Shown: positions 7,315-15,384 of the stretch, piece after piece
How positions within the stretch are numbered: position 1 is the first letter of the stretch
Layout: the number at the start of each line of letters is the position of its first letter
NCBI RefSeq assembly: GCF_007827045.1
Contig: NZ_RPFW01000009.1
Coordinates: 1 to 64,000 of the forward strand
Source: Trebonia kvetii
GTDB taxonomy: Bacteria > Actinomycetota > Actinomycetes > Streptosporangiales > Streptosporangiaceae
Direction: 5' to 3'
Length of the DNA stretch: 64,000 nucleotides
Notes under the pieces: model-generated
Database searches by the model: none
Seen by the model: the letters and a program-made list of their open reading frames with translations, nothing else
Told to the model about the DNA's origin: nothing
Translations under genes and position numbers: made by a program

Positions 7315-9050
7315 GCGGCGTGCGGACCACGACAGGCGAACCAGCGAAGCTCGCCCTGTCCGTCACCGGCCTGCGCGTCACCGGCCCGGCCGGGCCGATC
7401 GTCGGCGGGCTCAGCCTGGAGGTCGGCTGCGGCGAAACCGTGGCGGTCGTCGGCGAGTCGGGCAGCGGCAAGTCCGTCACCGCCCGGGCGCTGACCGGTC
7501 TGCTGCCGACCGGCCTCACGGCGGCCGGCACCATGACAATCGGCGGTGACACGTTGCCGCTCGACGGCGGGCACCGCGCCTGGCGCGGCGTGCGCGGCAG
7601 CAGGATCACGCTGCTGCCGCAGGACCCGTTCACCAGCCTCAGCCCGCGTCACCGGTGCGGCGACCAGATCGCCATGTCGCTGCGCGGGCTGTCCAAGGCG
7701 GCGCGGAAGGCGGCGGTGCTCGCCAGCCTCGACGAGGTCGGCCTGCCGGGCCGCGTCGCCGGGCAATACCCGTTCCAGCTGTCGGGCGGGATGCGGCAGC
7801 GGGTCGCGATCGCCGCCGCCCTGGTCACCAAGCCGGACGTGCTCGTCGCCGACGAAGCGACCACCGCCCTCGACGTCACCACGCAGCGCGAGGTGCTCGA
7901 CCTGCTGGCCGGCCTGCAGCGGGAACGGAACATGGGCCTGATCCTGGTCACCCACGACCTCGGCGTGGCCAGGGGCCGCGCCGACCGGATCACCGTCCTG
8001 TACGCGGGACGGGTCGCCGAGCAGGGCGACGCCGCCGAGGTGCTCGCCGCCCCGGCTCACCCGTACACCGGCAGGCTGCTCGACTGCGACCCGCCGCTCG
8101 ACGTCACGCTGGACCGGCTGCCCACCATCCCCGGCTCGGTGCCGCGGCTGGCGCAGGTCGGCGACGCCTGCACGTTCGCGCCGCGGTGCGCGCTCGCGAC
8201 CGACGAGTGCCGGTCCGCCGCCCCCGCGCTCGCCGAGATCAGCCCGGGCCACCGGGTCGCGTGCGTCCACGCCGGTCAATTCACCACCGATGATCCCGAA
8301 CGGGTTGTGGTCCCACCGGCCGCCCCCGCCTTCGCCTCCGCCCCGGCGGGTCTCGAGCCGGTGCTGTGCATCAGCGGCCTGCGCAAGTCGTTCGGCAGCC
8401 ACGTCGCCCTCGACGGCATCGACCTGGACATCGCGCCAGGCGAGTCGGTCGCGGTCGTCGGCGAGTCCGGCTCAGGCAAGACCACCCTGGCCAGGATCGT
8501 GGTCGGCCTGGAGGTGGCCGACGAGGGAACGGTGCGCACCGGCACGTCGCGGCCGCCGCAGATCGTCTTCCAGGACCCGTACTCCGCGCTCAACCCCAGC
8601 CTCAGCGTCAGCAGTTCGCTGCGCGACGCGCTGCGGGCAGGCGGCCGGAGCAAGTCCGAAGTTCCCGCGCTGCTTGAGATGGTCGGCCTGCCCGCCGCCT
8701 ACGCGCGCCGCAGGCCCCGGGCGCTGTCGGGCGGCGAACGGCAGCGGGTGGCCATCGCCCGCGCCCTTGCGGCCCGTCCCGACCTGCTGGTCTGCGACGA
8801 GGCGGTGTCGGCGCTCGACGTGTCGGTGCAGGCGCAGATACTCAACCTGATCGCCGAACTGCGCGCCAGTCTTGGCCTGTCGGTGCTGTTCATCTCCCAC
8901 GACCTGGCGGTCGTCCGGCAGGCGTCGCAGCGCGTCTACGTGCTGTATCAGGGCCGGATCGCCGAACAGGGCCACACCGGCGAGGTGCTGTCCGCCCCGG
9001 CGCGCGACTACACCAGGCGGCTGATGGCCAGCGTCCCCGCCGGCCGATGA
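7311..9050 (+). CDS. Fused double ABC ATPase (DppD-DppF type) of the peptide importer
   Basis: 579 residues carrying two complete nucleotide-binding domains. Domain 1 has Walker A GESGSGKS (about 48-55), signature LSGGMRQR (about 157) and Walker B VLVADEATTALD. It ends in the oligopeptide-transporter C-terminal zone with the Cys-containing motif CTFAPRCALATDEC. Domain 2 has Walker A GESGSGKT (about 385), Walker B LLVCDEAVSALD and signature LSGGERQR (about 473). In most bacteria these are separate DppD and DppF chains. The linker (about residues 325-345) contains a relative of a repeat found elsewhere in the window. ATG 7311 overlaps the preceding stop. Energises uptake at the cytoplasmic face. 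Confidence 0.92.
   Translation: MSGVRTTTGEPAKLALSVTGLRVTGPAGPIVGGLSLEVGCGETVAVVGESGSGKSVTARALTGLLPTGLTAAGTMTIGGDTLPLDGGHRAWRGVRGSRITLLPQDPFTSLSPRHRCGDQIAMSLRGLSKAARKAAVLASLDEVGLPGRVAGQYPFQLSGGMRQRVAIAAALVTKPDVLVADEATTALDVTTQREVLDLLAGLQRERNMGLILVTHDLGVARGRADRITVLYAGRVAEQGDAAEVLAAPAHPYTGRLLDCDPPLDVTLDRLPTIPGSVPRLAQVGDACTFAPRCALATDECRSAAPALAEISPGHRVACVHAGQFTTDDPERVVVPPAAPAFASAPAGLEPVLCISGLRKSFGSHVALDGIDLDIAPGESVAVVGESGSGKTTLARIVVGLEVADEGTVRTGTSRPPQIVFQDPYSALNPSLSVSSSLRDALRAGGRSKSEVPALLEMVGLPAAYARRRPRALSGGERQRVAIARALAARPDLLVCDEAVSALDVSVQAQILNLIAELRASLGLSVLFISHDLAVVRQASQRVYVLYQGRIAEQGHTGEVLSAPARDYTRRLMASVPAGR
8294..8311 (+). repeat. Copy of the dispersed palindromic repeat, inside the ATPase linker
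   Basis: atcccgaacgggttgtgg matches the first 18-19 bases of the 27-bp repeat at 46981-47007 and 48115-48141, except for one missing c. It encodes part of the non-conserved linker between the two ATPase domains, where an insertion would be tolerated. Confidence 0.55.
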
Positions 9051-9125
9051 CCCTCGCGCCCCCCGGCGCGCGGCCGCCCGCGTCGCCGCGCTGTGGCGCA
9101 CAAGAAGAAGGAGCGCAGCAGCGTC

Positions 9126-10259
9126 ATGCCGTCCACGACTGAGGTCGCGTCGTTCGCCGTCTCGCGGTTGCCGATCGAGGGCGCGACCAGCGAGGGCCTG
9201 GCGCCGCTCGGGCTGCCCGCCGAGGTCATCGAGTCGTGGTCGCGGTTCGCCGCCCCGCTCGTCCGCAACGTCTTCCTGGCCAGGGACGGCGCGGGCATCG
9301 CGGGCGCCGCGATCACCGCGGGCCGGCCGCTGTCCGGCTACCTGAAGATCGGCGGCATCTGGGCAGCCGACCGCGTGGCCGGGTGGGAACGCCCCGCGCT
9401 GCGCCGCGCCCTGGCCGAAGCCGCCGAGGCGTTCGCCTGGGGATCCGGCTTCGCGGTCGTCAAGCGGGAATGCGCGGTCGGCCACGATGAGGACGCCGCC
9501 TCCTTCACGGCGGCCGGGTATGAGACGGTGCCCGCGCCGGAGATCGGCGCGCCGGTTCCCGATCCTGGCCCCGCGGTGCCCGCGGCGCAGGTCAAGTGGC
9601 GCACACGCACCGACAGGACCGCCGTCCCCTACATGCGGCAGACCACCGACTTCACCTGCGGGCCAGCCGCGCTGTCTATGCTGCTCGCGCACTACGGCCT
9701 GCTCGACCGGGTCAACAGGACCACGGAGCTTGAGCTGTGGCGCGCGGCCACCACGGTTCTCGCCTGCGACCCCTACGGCCTGGCCCTGGCGGCCCGCGGC
9801 CAGGGCGTGACGCCGCGGATCGTGATCAGCACCGGCGAGGCGCTGTTCCTCGACGAGGGCGGGACCGAGCAGGAACGCGAGCTCGGCCGGTTCATCCAGA
9901 GCGGCTTCGCCGGCCGCGCCGCCCAGGCGGGCATCGATACCGAGCGGCGCGCGTTCGACATCGCCGAGCTTGAGCAGGTCATCAGGGACGGGGGCGCCGC
10001 GATCCTGCTGGTCGACGAGGTGCTCGTGCACGGCGACGTGTGCCCGCACTGGATCCTGGTGCACGCGATGGACGGCGACGCGTTCATCGTGCACGACCCG
10101 TGGACCGAGACCGGCCAGGGTGAGTCCTGGGTGGACGGCTACGACGCCCCGTATCCGGCCGGCGGCCTTGACCGCATCGCGTGGACGGGCCAGCCGCCCA
10201 TCCGCGCGATGCTCGCCTTCACGCGTCCGGCCCCGCCGCAAGGGACAGTGGACGTTTAG
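9126..10259 (+). CDS. GNAT-like domain fused to a C39-like cysteine peptidase domain (DUF3335 type)
   Basis: 377 residues. Residues 1-140 look like a degenerate GNAT fold (a KIGGIWAADRVAGWERPALRRAL segment, then a segment ending DEDAASFTAAGYE). Residues 150-377 are C39-like: YMRQTTDFTCGPAALSMLL places the likely nucleophile at Cys178, CPHWILVHAMDGD gives His308 and FIVHDPW gives Asp324, so the catalytic triad appears complete. ATG 9126 is preceded by aagaaggag at a somewhat long distance; GTG 9093 is an alternative. It lies 75 bp after the importer ATPase gene, so processing of imported peptides, or a ligase-like reaction, is plausible. Related fusions in other actinomycetes are uncharacterised. 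Confidence 0.8.
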   Translation: MPSTTEVASFAVSRLPIEGATSEGLAPLGLPAEVIESWSRFAAPLVRNVFLARDGAGIAGAAITAGRPLSGYLKIGGIWAADRVAGWERPALRRALAEAAEAFAWGSGFAVVKRECAVGHDEDAASFTAAGYETVPAPEIGAPVPDPGPAVPAAQVKWRTRTDRTAVPYMRQTTDFTCGPAALSMLLAHYGLLDRVNRTTELELWRAATTVLACDPYGLALAARGQGVTPRIVISTGEALFLDEGGTEQERELGRFIQSGFAGRAAQAGIDTERRAFDIAELEQVIRDGGAAILLVDEVLVHGDVCPHWILVHAMDGDAFIVHDPWTETGQGESWVDGYDAPYPAGGLDRIAWTGQPPIRAMLAFTRPAPPQGTVDV

Positions 10260-10363
10260 GCACACTCGGGTGTACCCAATCGTCCACCATCATGCCGCCG
10301 CGCCGCCCGTCAGCTGATAACAGCAAGAAGCGCGGAGCGCGGGTGAAGCGGGCAGCCGCCGTG

Positions 10364-11674
10364 CTAACGGGTCCAGTCCGGGAGCGGCCTGGTGTCCGGG
10401 GAGGGCCGATGATCGGCGGTGTAGCGCCACGACGGCCCGTCGGTGCGCAGCTTGCCGAGCGCGGCGATCAGCTGGTCGATGTCGTCGGCCTGGCTGCCGA
10501 GGCCGAGGCTGACCCGGACCGCGCCGTCGGCCGCGCCGAGCCGCGCGAGCAGCGGGTGGGCGCAGAACTTGCCGTCGCGTACCCCGATGCCGTGCTCCGC
10601 GGACAGGTAGGCGGCCACCCGCGCGGCGGCGAAGCCGGGCACCGTGAACGACACCGCGGGCACGCGGTCCAGGTCCGGCGCGTCCGGCCAGATGCGCAGC
10701 ACCCGCGCGCCGACCGCCACGAGCCCCTCGTCGAGCCGGCCGAGCAGCGCCTGCTCGTGCGCGGCGACGGCGCCGTCGGGCAGCGCGGCGAGCTCGCGGC
10801 ACGCCGCGGCCAGGGCGAGCGCGCCGAGCACGGCGGGGGTGCCCGCCTCGTGCCGCGCCGGAGCGGGCGCCCAGCGGACCGAGTCGCAGGTCACCTCGCG
10901 GACCGCGCCGCCGCCCGCCAGGTAGGCGGGCGCGGCGTCCAGCCAGTCGCGGCGGCCGATCAGCGCGCCCGCGCCGAACGGCGCGTACATCTTGTGCCCG
11001 GAGAGCGCCAGATAGTCCGCGCCGATGGCGCACAGGTCGACCCGGCGGTGCGGCACCAGTTGCGCCCCGTCGACCGCGAGCCTGGCGCCGTGCCGGTGCG
11101 CGATCTCGGCGAGCCGGTCAAGGGGCGGGCACTCGCCGGTGACGTTGGACGCGCCGGTGACAGTCAGCAGGGCCGCCGGGCGGCGGGCGAGTTCCGCCTC
11201 GACCGCGGCGAGCGTCGCGGCCACGGTGGACCCGGCGGGCACCAGCCGGTTGCCGCGCGCTTGCCAGGGCAGCAGGTTGGCGTGATGCTCGATGTCCAGG
11301 TGAACGACCTCGCCGGGCACCGCGGTGGCCAGCAGGTTCAGCGCGTCCGTGGTGTTGCGGGTGAAGACCGCCACGTCGTCAGGACGGGCGCCGACAAAGG
11401 CTGCGACCTGCCGCCTTGCCGCCTCGTAGGCGGCGGTGCATGCCTCGGAGGCGTAGCTCGCGCCGCGGTGCACGCTCGCGTACAGCGGAAGCACCTGCGC
11501 GACGTGGTCGGCGACCGCCCGCAGGGCGGGCGCGCTCGCCGCGTAGTCGAGGTTGACCCAGCGGACGGAACCGCCCTGGACGAGCGGGACCGACTGGCCG
11601 TCGCTAGCCAGCGGCGCGAGCGGCGCGCCGGCCTCCTGGGCGGGACGGGACAGCAGGGCAAGCGATGGTGCCAT
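10364..11674 (-). CDS. Class V aminotransferase / cysteine-desulfurase-like PLP enzyme under SAM-IV control
   Basis: 436 residues, fold-type I PLP enzyme. NLDYAASAPAL opens the fold, TRNTTDALNLL binds the cofactor phosphate, VDGAQLVPH supplies the cofactor-contacting Asp, and SGHKMYAPFG carries the PLP Lys (about Lys228). A Cys in VRDGKFCAHPLL (about Cys371) sits where SufS/IscS have their active-site Cys. A cysteine-desulfurase or related sulfur-transfer/lyase role is therefore likely. ATG 11674 is chosen because the longer frame upstream runs into the riboswitch; ggag lies about 9 bases upstream. Regulation by SAM implies a place in methionine/cysteine metabolism. No iron-sulfur cluster genes are adjacent. 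Confidence 0.88.
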   Translation of the reverse strand: MAPSLALLSRPAQEAGAPLAPLASDGQSVPLVQGGSVRWVNLDYAASAPALRAVADHVAQVLPLYASVHRGASYASEACTAAYEAARRQVAAFVGARPDDVAVFTRNTTDALNLLATAVPGEVVHLDIEHHANLLPWQARGNRLVPAGSTVAATLAAVEAELARRPAALLTVTGASNVTGECPPLDRLAEIAHRHGARLAVDGAQLVPHRRVDLCAIGADYLALSGHKMYAPFGAGALIGRRDWLDAAPAYLAGGGAVREVTCDSVRWAPAPARHEAGTPAVLGALALAAACRELAALPDGAVAAHEQALLGRLDEGLVAVGARVLRIWPDAPDLDRVPAVSFTVPGFAAARVAAYLSAEHGIGVRDGKFCAHPLLARLGAADGAVRVSLGLGSQADDIDQLIAALGKLRTDGPSWRYTADHRPSPDTRPLPDWTR

Positions 11675-11710
11675 GGAAGCATCACTCCGGTACCTCGGGA
11701 CCCGGGCACC

Positions 11711-11830
11711 GGATCCGCGCTTGCCGCTCCCGGTCGGGAGCGGCCATGTCTTCACCCGGAGCACCCCGCCGCGGAGGAGGGTTGCCGGCCAGCAAGCCGG
11801 GGCTTGACGCTGGCACTCGTGACGGGCAAG
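11711..11830 (-). ncRNA. SAM-IV riboswitch
   Basis: Read on the minus strand the leader contains, in order, gtcacgagtgccagcg, tcaagccccggcttgctgg, ccggcaaccctcctccgcgg, cggggtgctccgggtga, then agac closing the first helix, and a 3' hairpin (ccgctcccgaccgggagcgg) followed by caagcgcgg. This order of core segments and the 3' pseudoknot-forming tail match the SAM-IV aptamer of Actinomycetales, which shares its ligand core with SAM-I. It ends about 37 bases before the start codon of the PLP enzyme, so control at translation initiation or by termination is possible; no poly-U terminator is visible. Boundaries are approximate. Confidence 0.88.
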
Positions 11831-11970
11831 AGACTAACAGAGGTCACCGTGGCGCGCGCAAGGGGGTATCGCCGCACTCGTTCCGCCGCACGGGCGGATT
11901 CCGTGCGGCATAGACAGTCGCCGCCAACCGTTTCGAATGATGACTTTCGATCTTCAAGGGAGCATGCGCC

Positions 11971-12783
11971 ATGACCGCAGTCAGCGAGACCGCCTCAGGC
12001 ACCGACGACTTCGCCGCGCAGTGGGCGGACTGGCACCGCAGGCACGAGGCGGCACGCGCCGGCGAGCACGGCTTCCTCGCCATCACTAGCTTCAACTGGC
12101 TCACCGACGAGCCGCAGCGGTTCGCCGACGCGCCCGGTGAGTGGTCGACGGGACCGGACGGCGTCGTGGTGGCGCTCGCCGACGGCGAGTCGCTGACGGT
12201 CGACGGGACGGCGGTGACCGGGCGCTACTCGTTCGGTGTGATCGCCGAGCGGGACAGCCTGTACCCGGCCTGGGGTGACGCGGTGATCGAGGTGGCCAAG
12301 CGAGGCGGCAACGACATCGTGCGGCCGCGGCACCCGGACAACCCGCTGCGGGTGGCGTACGAGGGCACGCCGGCCTTCCCGGCGGACCCGCTCTGGGCGA
12401 TCGTGGGCCGCTACTTCCCGTTCGACGAGCCGCGGCCCACCGCGGTCGGGTCGGTCGCCGACGGCCTCGAGCACGTCTACACGGCGCCGGGCCGGGTGGA
12501 GTTCAGCGTGGACGGGCGGGAACTCGCGCTCACCGCCTTCGCCGGGCACGCGCCAGGCGGCCTGTTCATCCTGTTCACCGACGAGACCTCCGGGGTGACC
12601 ACGTACGCGGCCAACCGGTCACTGCACCTGCCCGCGCCGGACGCCGACGGGACCGTGGTCGTCGACTTCAACCGGGCGACGAACCTGCCCTGCGCCTACA
12701 CGACCCTCGCCACCTGCCCGCTGCCGCCCGCGGAGAACCGGCTGCCGGTCGCGGTGGAGGCGGGGGAGAAGATCCCCGGGTAG
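11971..12783 (+). CDS. DUF1684 domain-containing protein
   Basis: 270 residues, soluble, full length. The N-terminal WADWHRRHEAARAGEHGFLAI and LTDEPQRF segments, the central YFPFDEPRPTAVGSV and the C-terminal DFNRATNLPCAYT together are the DUF1684 signature. The conserved cluster in DFNRAxNPxCAY-type ends suggests a catalytic or metal site, but no member has a firmly assigned function. ATG 11971 follows aaggga at suitable spacing. It is transcribed away from the SAM-IV riboswitch, and the 144 bases between the riboswitch 5' end and this gene could hold divergent promoters. Confidence 0.85.
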   Translation: MTAVSETASGTDDFAAQWADWHRRHEAARAGEHGFLAITSFNWLTDEPQRFADAPGEWSTGPDGVVVALADGESLTVDGTAVTGRYSFGVIAERDSLYPAWGDAVIEVAKRGGNDIVRPRHPDNPLRVAYEGTPAFPADPLWAIVGRYFPFDEPRPTAVGSVADGLEHVYTAPGRVEFSVDGRELALTAFAGHAPGGLFILFTDETSGVTTYAANRSLHLPAPDADGTVVVDFNRATNLPCAYTTLATCPLPPAENRLPVAVEAGEKIPG

Positions 12784-12798
12784 CCGCTGTCTCCTTTC

Positions 12799-14079
12799 TC
12801 AGCCCGTGCAGCCGGGGACGACCCCTGGCGGGGCGCAGTTGTCGGGGATGTTCCTGGCGATCACGGTGAACTTCTGCTGCACCGGACTGCCGGGCACCGC
12901 GAAGATGCCGCCGCCCTGGTCGGCCTTGTTGCCGGTGACCTTGCTGAATTTCAGCGTCAGCGGGCCACCCGCGCTCGGACCGCTTTGCGTGATGGTGGCC
13001 TCGAAGATCCCGCCGCCTGCCCCGGACGCGGTGTTTGCGCTGATCCGGCTGAAGGTGATGGTCAAGATTCCGCCGTTGACGGCGCCCTGGGCGACAGGCG
13101 CGAGGTTGATGTTGGCGATGCCACCGCCGTTGCCTTGATCACCCGCGCTGTCAGCGGGGGCGGTGTTGCCGCTCACCTTGCTGGCCTTGACGGTCATCAC
13201 ACCGTGGTTGAGGATCCCGCCGCCGGCGCCGCCCGGGGCGGTGTTGCCGTAGATCGCGCTGCCGGTGATGGCCGCCGTGCCGCCGTTGGAGATACCGCCC
13301 GCCCCGGCCATCGGCCCGCCGTTGGCGGCGTTGCCGCTCACCACGCTGAACTTGACCACCAGGATGCTAGAGCGGGGGCCGCCCTGGCCGCCGGTGCCGC
13401 TGGCGATGCCGCCGCCGCCCTCGGCCGCGGTGTTATCGGCGACCCTGCTGGCATGCAGGATCAGCGTGCCACCGTGGTTGAGGATCCCGCCCGCGCTGTT
13501 CGTGGTGGTGTTGTGATCCACCGAGCTGAAGTTCAGCACGGCCGTGCCGACTGGTCCGGTGTTCAGCGTGCCCGAGGCGATGCCGCCGCCCGCGGCCATC
13601 ATCCCGCCCCCGGAGGAGTTGCCGGTAACGCGGCTGTGGTTGAGGGTCAGCCTGCCTTCCAGGTTGAAGATGCCGCCGCCAGGCCCGGAGGTGTTTCCCC
13701 CGGTGATGGTCAGCCCATTCAGCGTCAGCTTCCCGGAGCCGGTGACCATGAGGATGCGGAACGTGCTGCTGTTCCCCGCGATCGTCGTATGGAAGCCGGT
13801 CAGCGTGATCCGGCTGGTGATCACCGGCAGCCCGGTGTCGCCGAGCATGGCGTTCGGGCTGCTGGCCGTGGTCAGCCGGTAGGTGCACCGCGGAGTGAGC
13901 TTGATCCTCGCGCCGCCGCTGTTGTTAGCGGCTTTGATCGCCGCGATCAGCGCGGGCGTCTTGCAGGGCACCGTCCGCCCGTTGGAGGCCTGAGCCGCTG
14001 GGGCAGCCGCCACGAGCCCGGCGATCAGGATTGCCGCACCTCCCGCTATAGCCGTTTTCGTGATCAAAAGAGTCTTCAT
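12799..14079 (-). CDS. Secreted right-handed beta-helix (polymorphic-repeat) protein
   Basis: 426 residues. A Sec signal peptide (about residues 1-31, Lys-rich start, hydrophobic core, AQA-S end) is followed by about 14 imperfect repeats of a Thr/Asn/Gly-rich unit. Typical pieces are GNSSGGG, NTAAEGGGGIASG and a repeated GGGI..G turn with S-x-V-x-x-N. This spacing is that of pectate-lyase-like or polymorphic-membrane-protein parallel beta-helices. Four Cys residues, two near the mature N-terminus (PCKT, RCTY) and two at the C-terminus (NCAPP, GCTG), could form capping disulfides. No catalytic residues can be assigned. A strong SD (aggggggat) precedes ATG 14079. Likely cell-surface or extracellular. 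Confidence 0.8.
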   Translation of the reverse strand: MKTLLITKTAIAGGAAILIAGLVAAAPAAQASNGRTVPCKTPALIAAIKAANNSGGARIKLTPRCTYRLTTASSPNAMLGDTGLPVITSRITLTGFHTTIAGNSSTFRILMVTGSGKLTLNGLTITGGNTSGPGGGIFNLEGRLTLNHSRVTGNSSGGGMMAAGGGIASGTLNTGPVGTAVLNFSSVDHNTTTNSAGGILNHGGTLILHASRVADNTAAEGGGGIASGTGGQGGPRSSILVVKFSVVSGNAANGGPMAGAGGISNGGTAAITGSAIYGNTAPGGAGGGILNHGVMTVKASKVSGNTAPADSAGDQGNGGGIANINLAPVAQGAVNGGILTITFSRISANTASGAGGGIFEATITQSGPSAGGPLTLKFSKVTGNKADQGGGIFAVPGSPVQQKFTVIARNIPDNCAPPGVVPGCTG

Positions 14080-14309
14080 TTCGTATCCCCCCTCTTCCAG
14101 CGTGAATTTCGAACGCCGCGATCCCGTTCAGCGATCGTGACACGCTCCCACACGGGCCGTCTAGGTCCGGCGCGCAAGCGCTCATCGCCAGCCCCTGTCG
14201 CCGGGCGACTAGCGCGGCGGCCGATCGCTGAGACGTGGCTCACTACCGCCCGGTTAGGCGCCATGGCAGAGTGGCGGTTGTTGATCACCGTGTCTGCAAG
14301 GGAGTACCC

Positions 14310-14606
14310 GTGGCGATAATCGCGATTCTCGATCTGCAGCTCAAGCCCGAATCGCTGGAAAGCGCACCCGGGATACTGCGCGCGACGCTCACCGACACCC
14401 GCGCGTTCCCCGGGTGCCTGGGGCTCACGGTGCTCAACGACAGCGCGGACCCTACCCATGTGGTGGTGTACGAGACCTGGGAGTCGGTTGAGCACGACCG
14501 GGCCTACCGCGCCTGGCGCGCCACCGCCGAGGGCGCATCCGAGCTCGGCACGCTGCTTGCCGCCGCGCCGAAGCTCACCCTGTTCACCGTCGCCGAGGGC
14601 ATATAA
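14310..14606 (+). CDS. Antibiotic biosynthesis monooxygenase (ABM) domain protein
   Basis: 98 residues forming a single dimeric alpha-beta-barrel domain: VAIIAILDLQLKPES at the start, then PGCLGLTVLNDSADPTHVVVYETWESVEHDRAY and a final LFTVAEGI strand. The pattern matches ABM/YgiN-like small monooxygenases and stress proteins that oxidise quinols or degrade haem-like molecules. GTG 14310 is preceded by aaggga; a longer in-frame start at 14235 lacks homology to the fold. It stands alone, with no biosynthetic cluster around it, so a housekeeping role is more likely than antibiotic synthesis. Confidence 0.8.
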   Translation: MAIIAILDLQLKPESLESAPGILRATLTDTRAFPGCLGLTVLNDSADPTHVVVYETWESVEHDRAYRAWRATAEGASELGTLLAAAPKLTLFTVAEGI

Positions 14607-14641
14607 CAGCGCAGACCCGCCCGTTGTCCGCACTGTCACGA

Positions 14642-14989
14642 TTACCCCGCGCGATCTTGGACGGCGGCGGCGACCTTCTTGGGCACGCACATGCGCCAGG
14701 CGTCGGTGATCAGCTCGGTCATCTCGTCCTTACCGAGGGCGGACATCCGGGCGTTGATCCACTGATAGCGCAGGTCGGACTGGCGGGGCATGAGGAACTT
14801 GTCCGGCTGGCTGGCGACCATCGCCTCCCGTTCCTCCTTCGGGAAGCCGAAGCCGATGGTCGTTTCGTCCGGTGAGATCGAGGCGTAGACGATCCTCCCG
14901 ACGCGGAACTTGATGTAGTCCCTGATCAGGTGTTCCTCGCTGCGGGGCAGCGCCATGGCCACCTCGCGCACGTCCGCCGCTGTGATCAT
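14642..14989 (-). CDS. MmcQ/YjbR-family DNA-binding-like protein
   Basis: 115 residues: MITAADVREVAMALPRSEEH at the start, FRVGRIVYASISPDE in the centre, and the WINARMSALGKDEMTELITDAWRMC helix near the end. These are the conserved elements of the MmcQ/YjbR (CyaY-like fold) family, whose members bind DNA weakly or are uncharacterised. Length is normal. It is convergent with the ABM gene, with 35 bases between them. Confidence 0.85.
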   Translation of the reverse strand: MITAADVREVAMALPRSEEHLIRDYIKFRVGRIVYASISPDETTIGFGFPKEEREAMVASQPDKFLMPRQSDLRYQWINARMSALGKDEMTELITDAWRMCVPKKVAAAVQDRAG

Positions 14990-15384
14990 GCCCGGACGCT
15001 AACACGGGCTACCGACAATCCGGCCGGCCGCCCGCCGGCAGCGGCCGCCGCCGGCGGGCCGGTACGCCGAGACGCCGGAAATGCGATCATCGTCCATATA
15101 GGCGTTCGCCTAATTTGAGTTACCGGGGACATCATTGGCGTTAACGTTCACGGAGGTAGACCGGCGCCGCCCCTGGCGCCGGTTCGCCGTGATCGCAAGG
15201 CGGGGCTTCACCTGGGAAAACATCGGGGCGTAGGGTACCCGCCCGGCGCTGGGGCGCGCGGGCGGATTCCGGCGCGCCCGCACCCGCCGCGGGGCGGCGG
15301 ACAGTGGTTGCCGCCCGCCACGCCCGGGCTAGATGCCGGTGCCGCGTCGTCGAGGCGCTGCGGAGATGAAACGATCGTCCGGTG
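14990..15384. other. 395-bp intergenic region with two hairpins
   Basis: No convincing gene. At 15030-15059 a 10-bp GC-rich stem-loop is formed by cccgccggc and gccggcggg. At 15099-15112 taggcg-tt-cgccta is a second, smaller palindrome followed by taatttgagtt, which looks like an operator or weak terminator. A divergent promoter for MmcQ and the flippase gene must lie here. Confidence 0.5.

Noticed and set aside
10181..11974. 597-codon plus-strand frame through the PLP enzyme and riboswitch
   Set aside because: Shadow of the minus-strand enzyme; no start site or domain.
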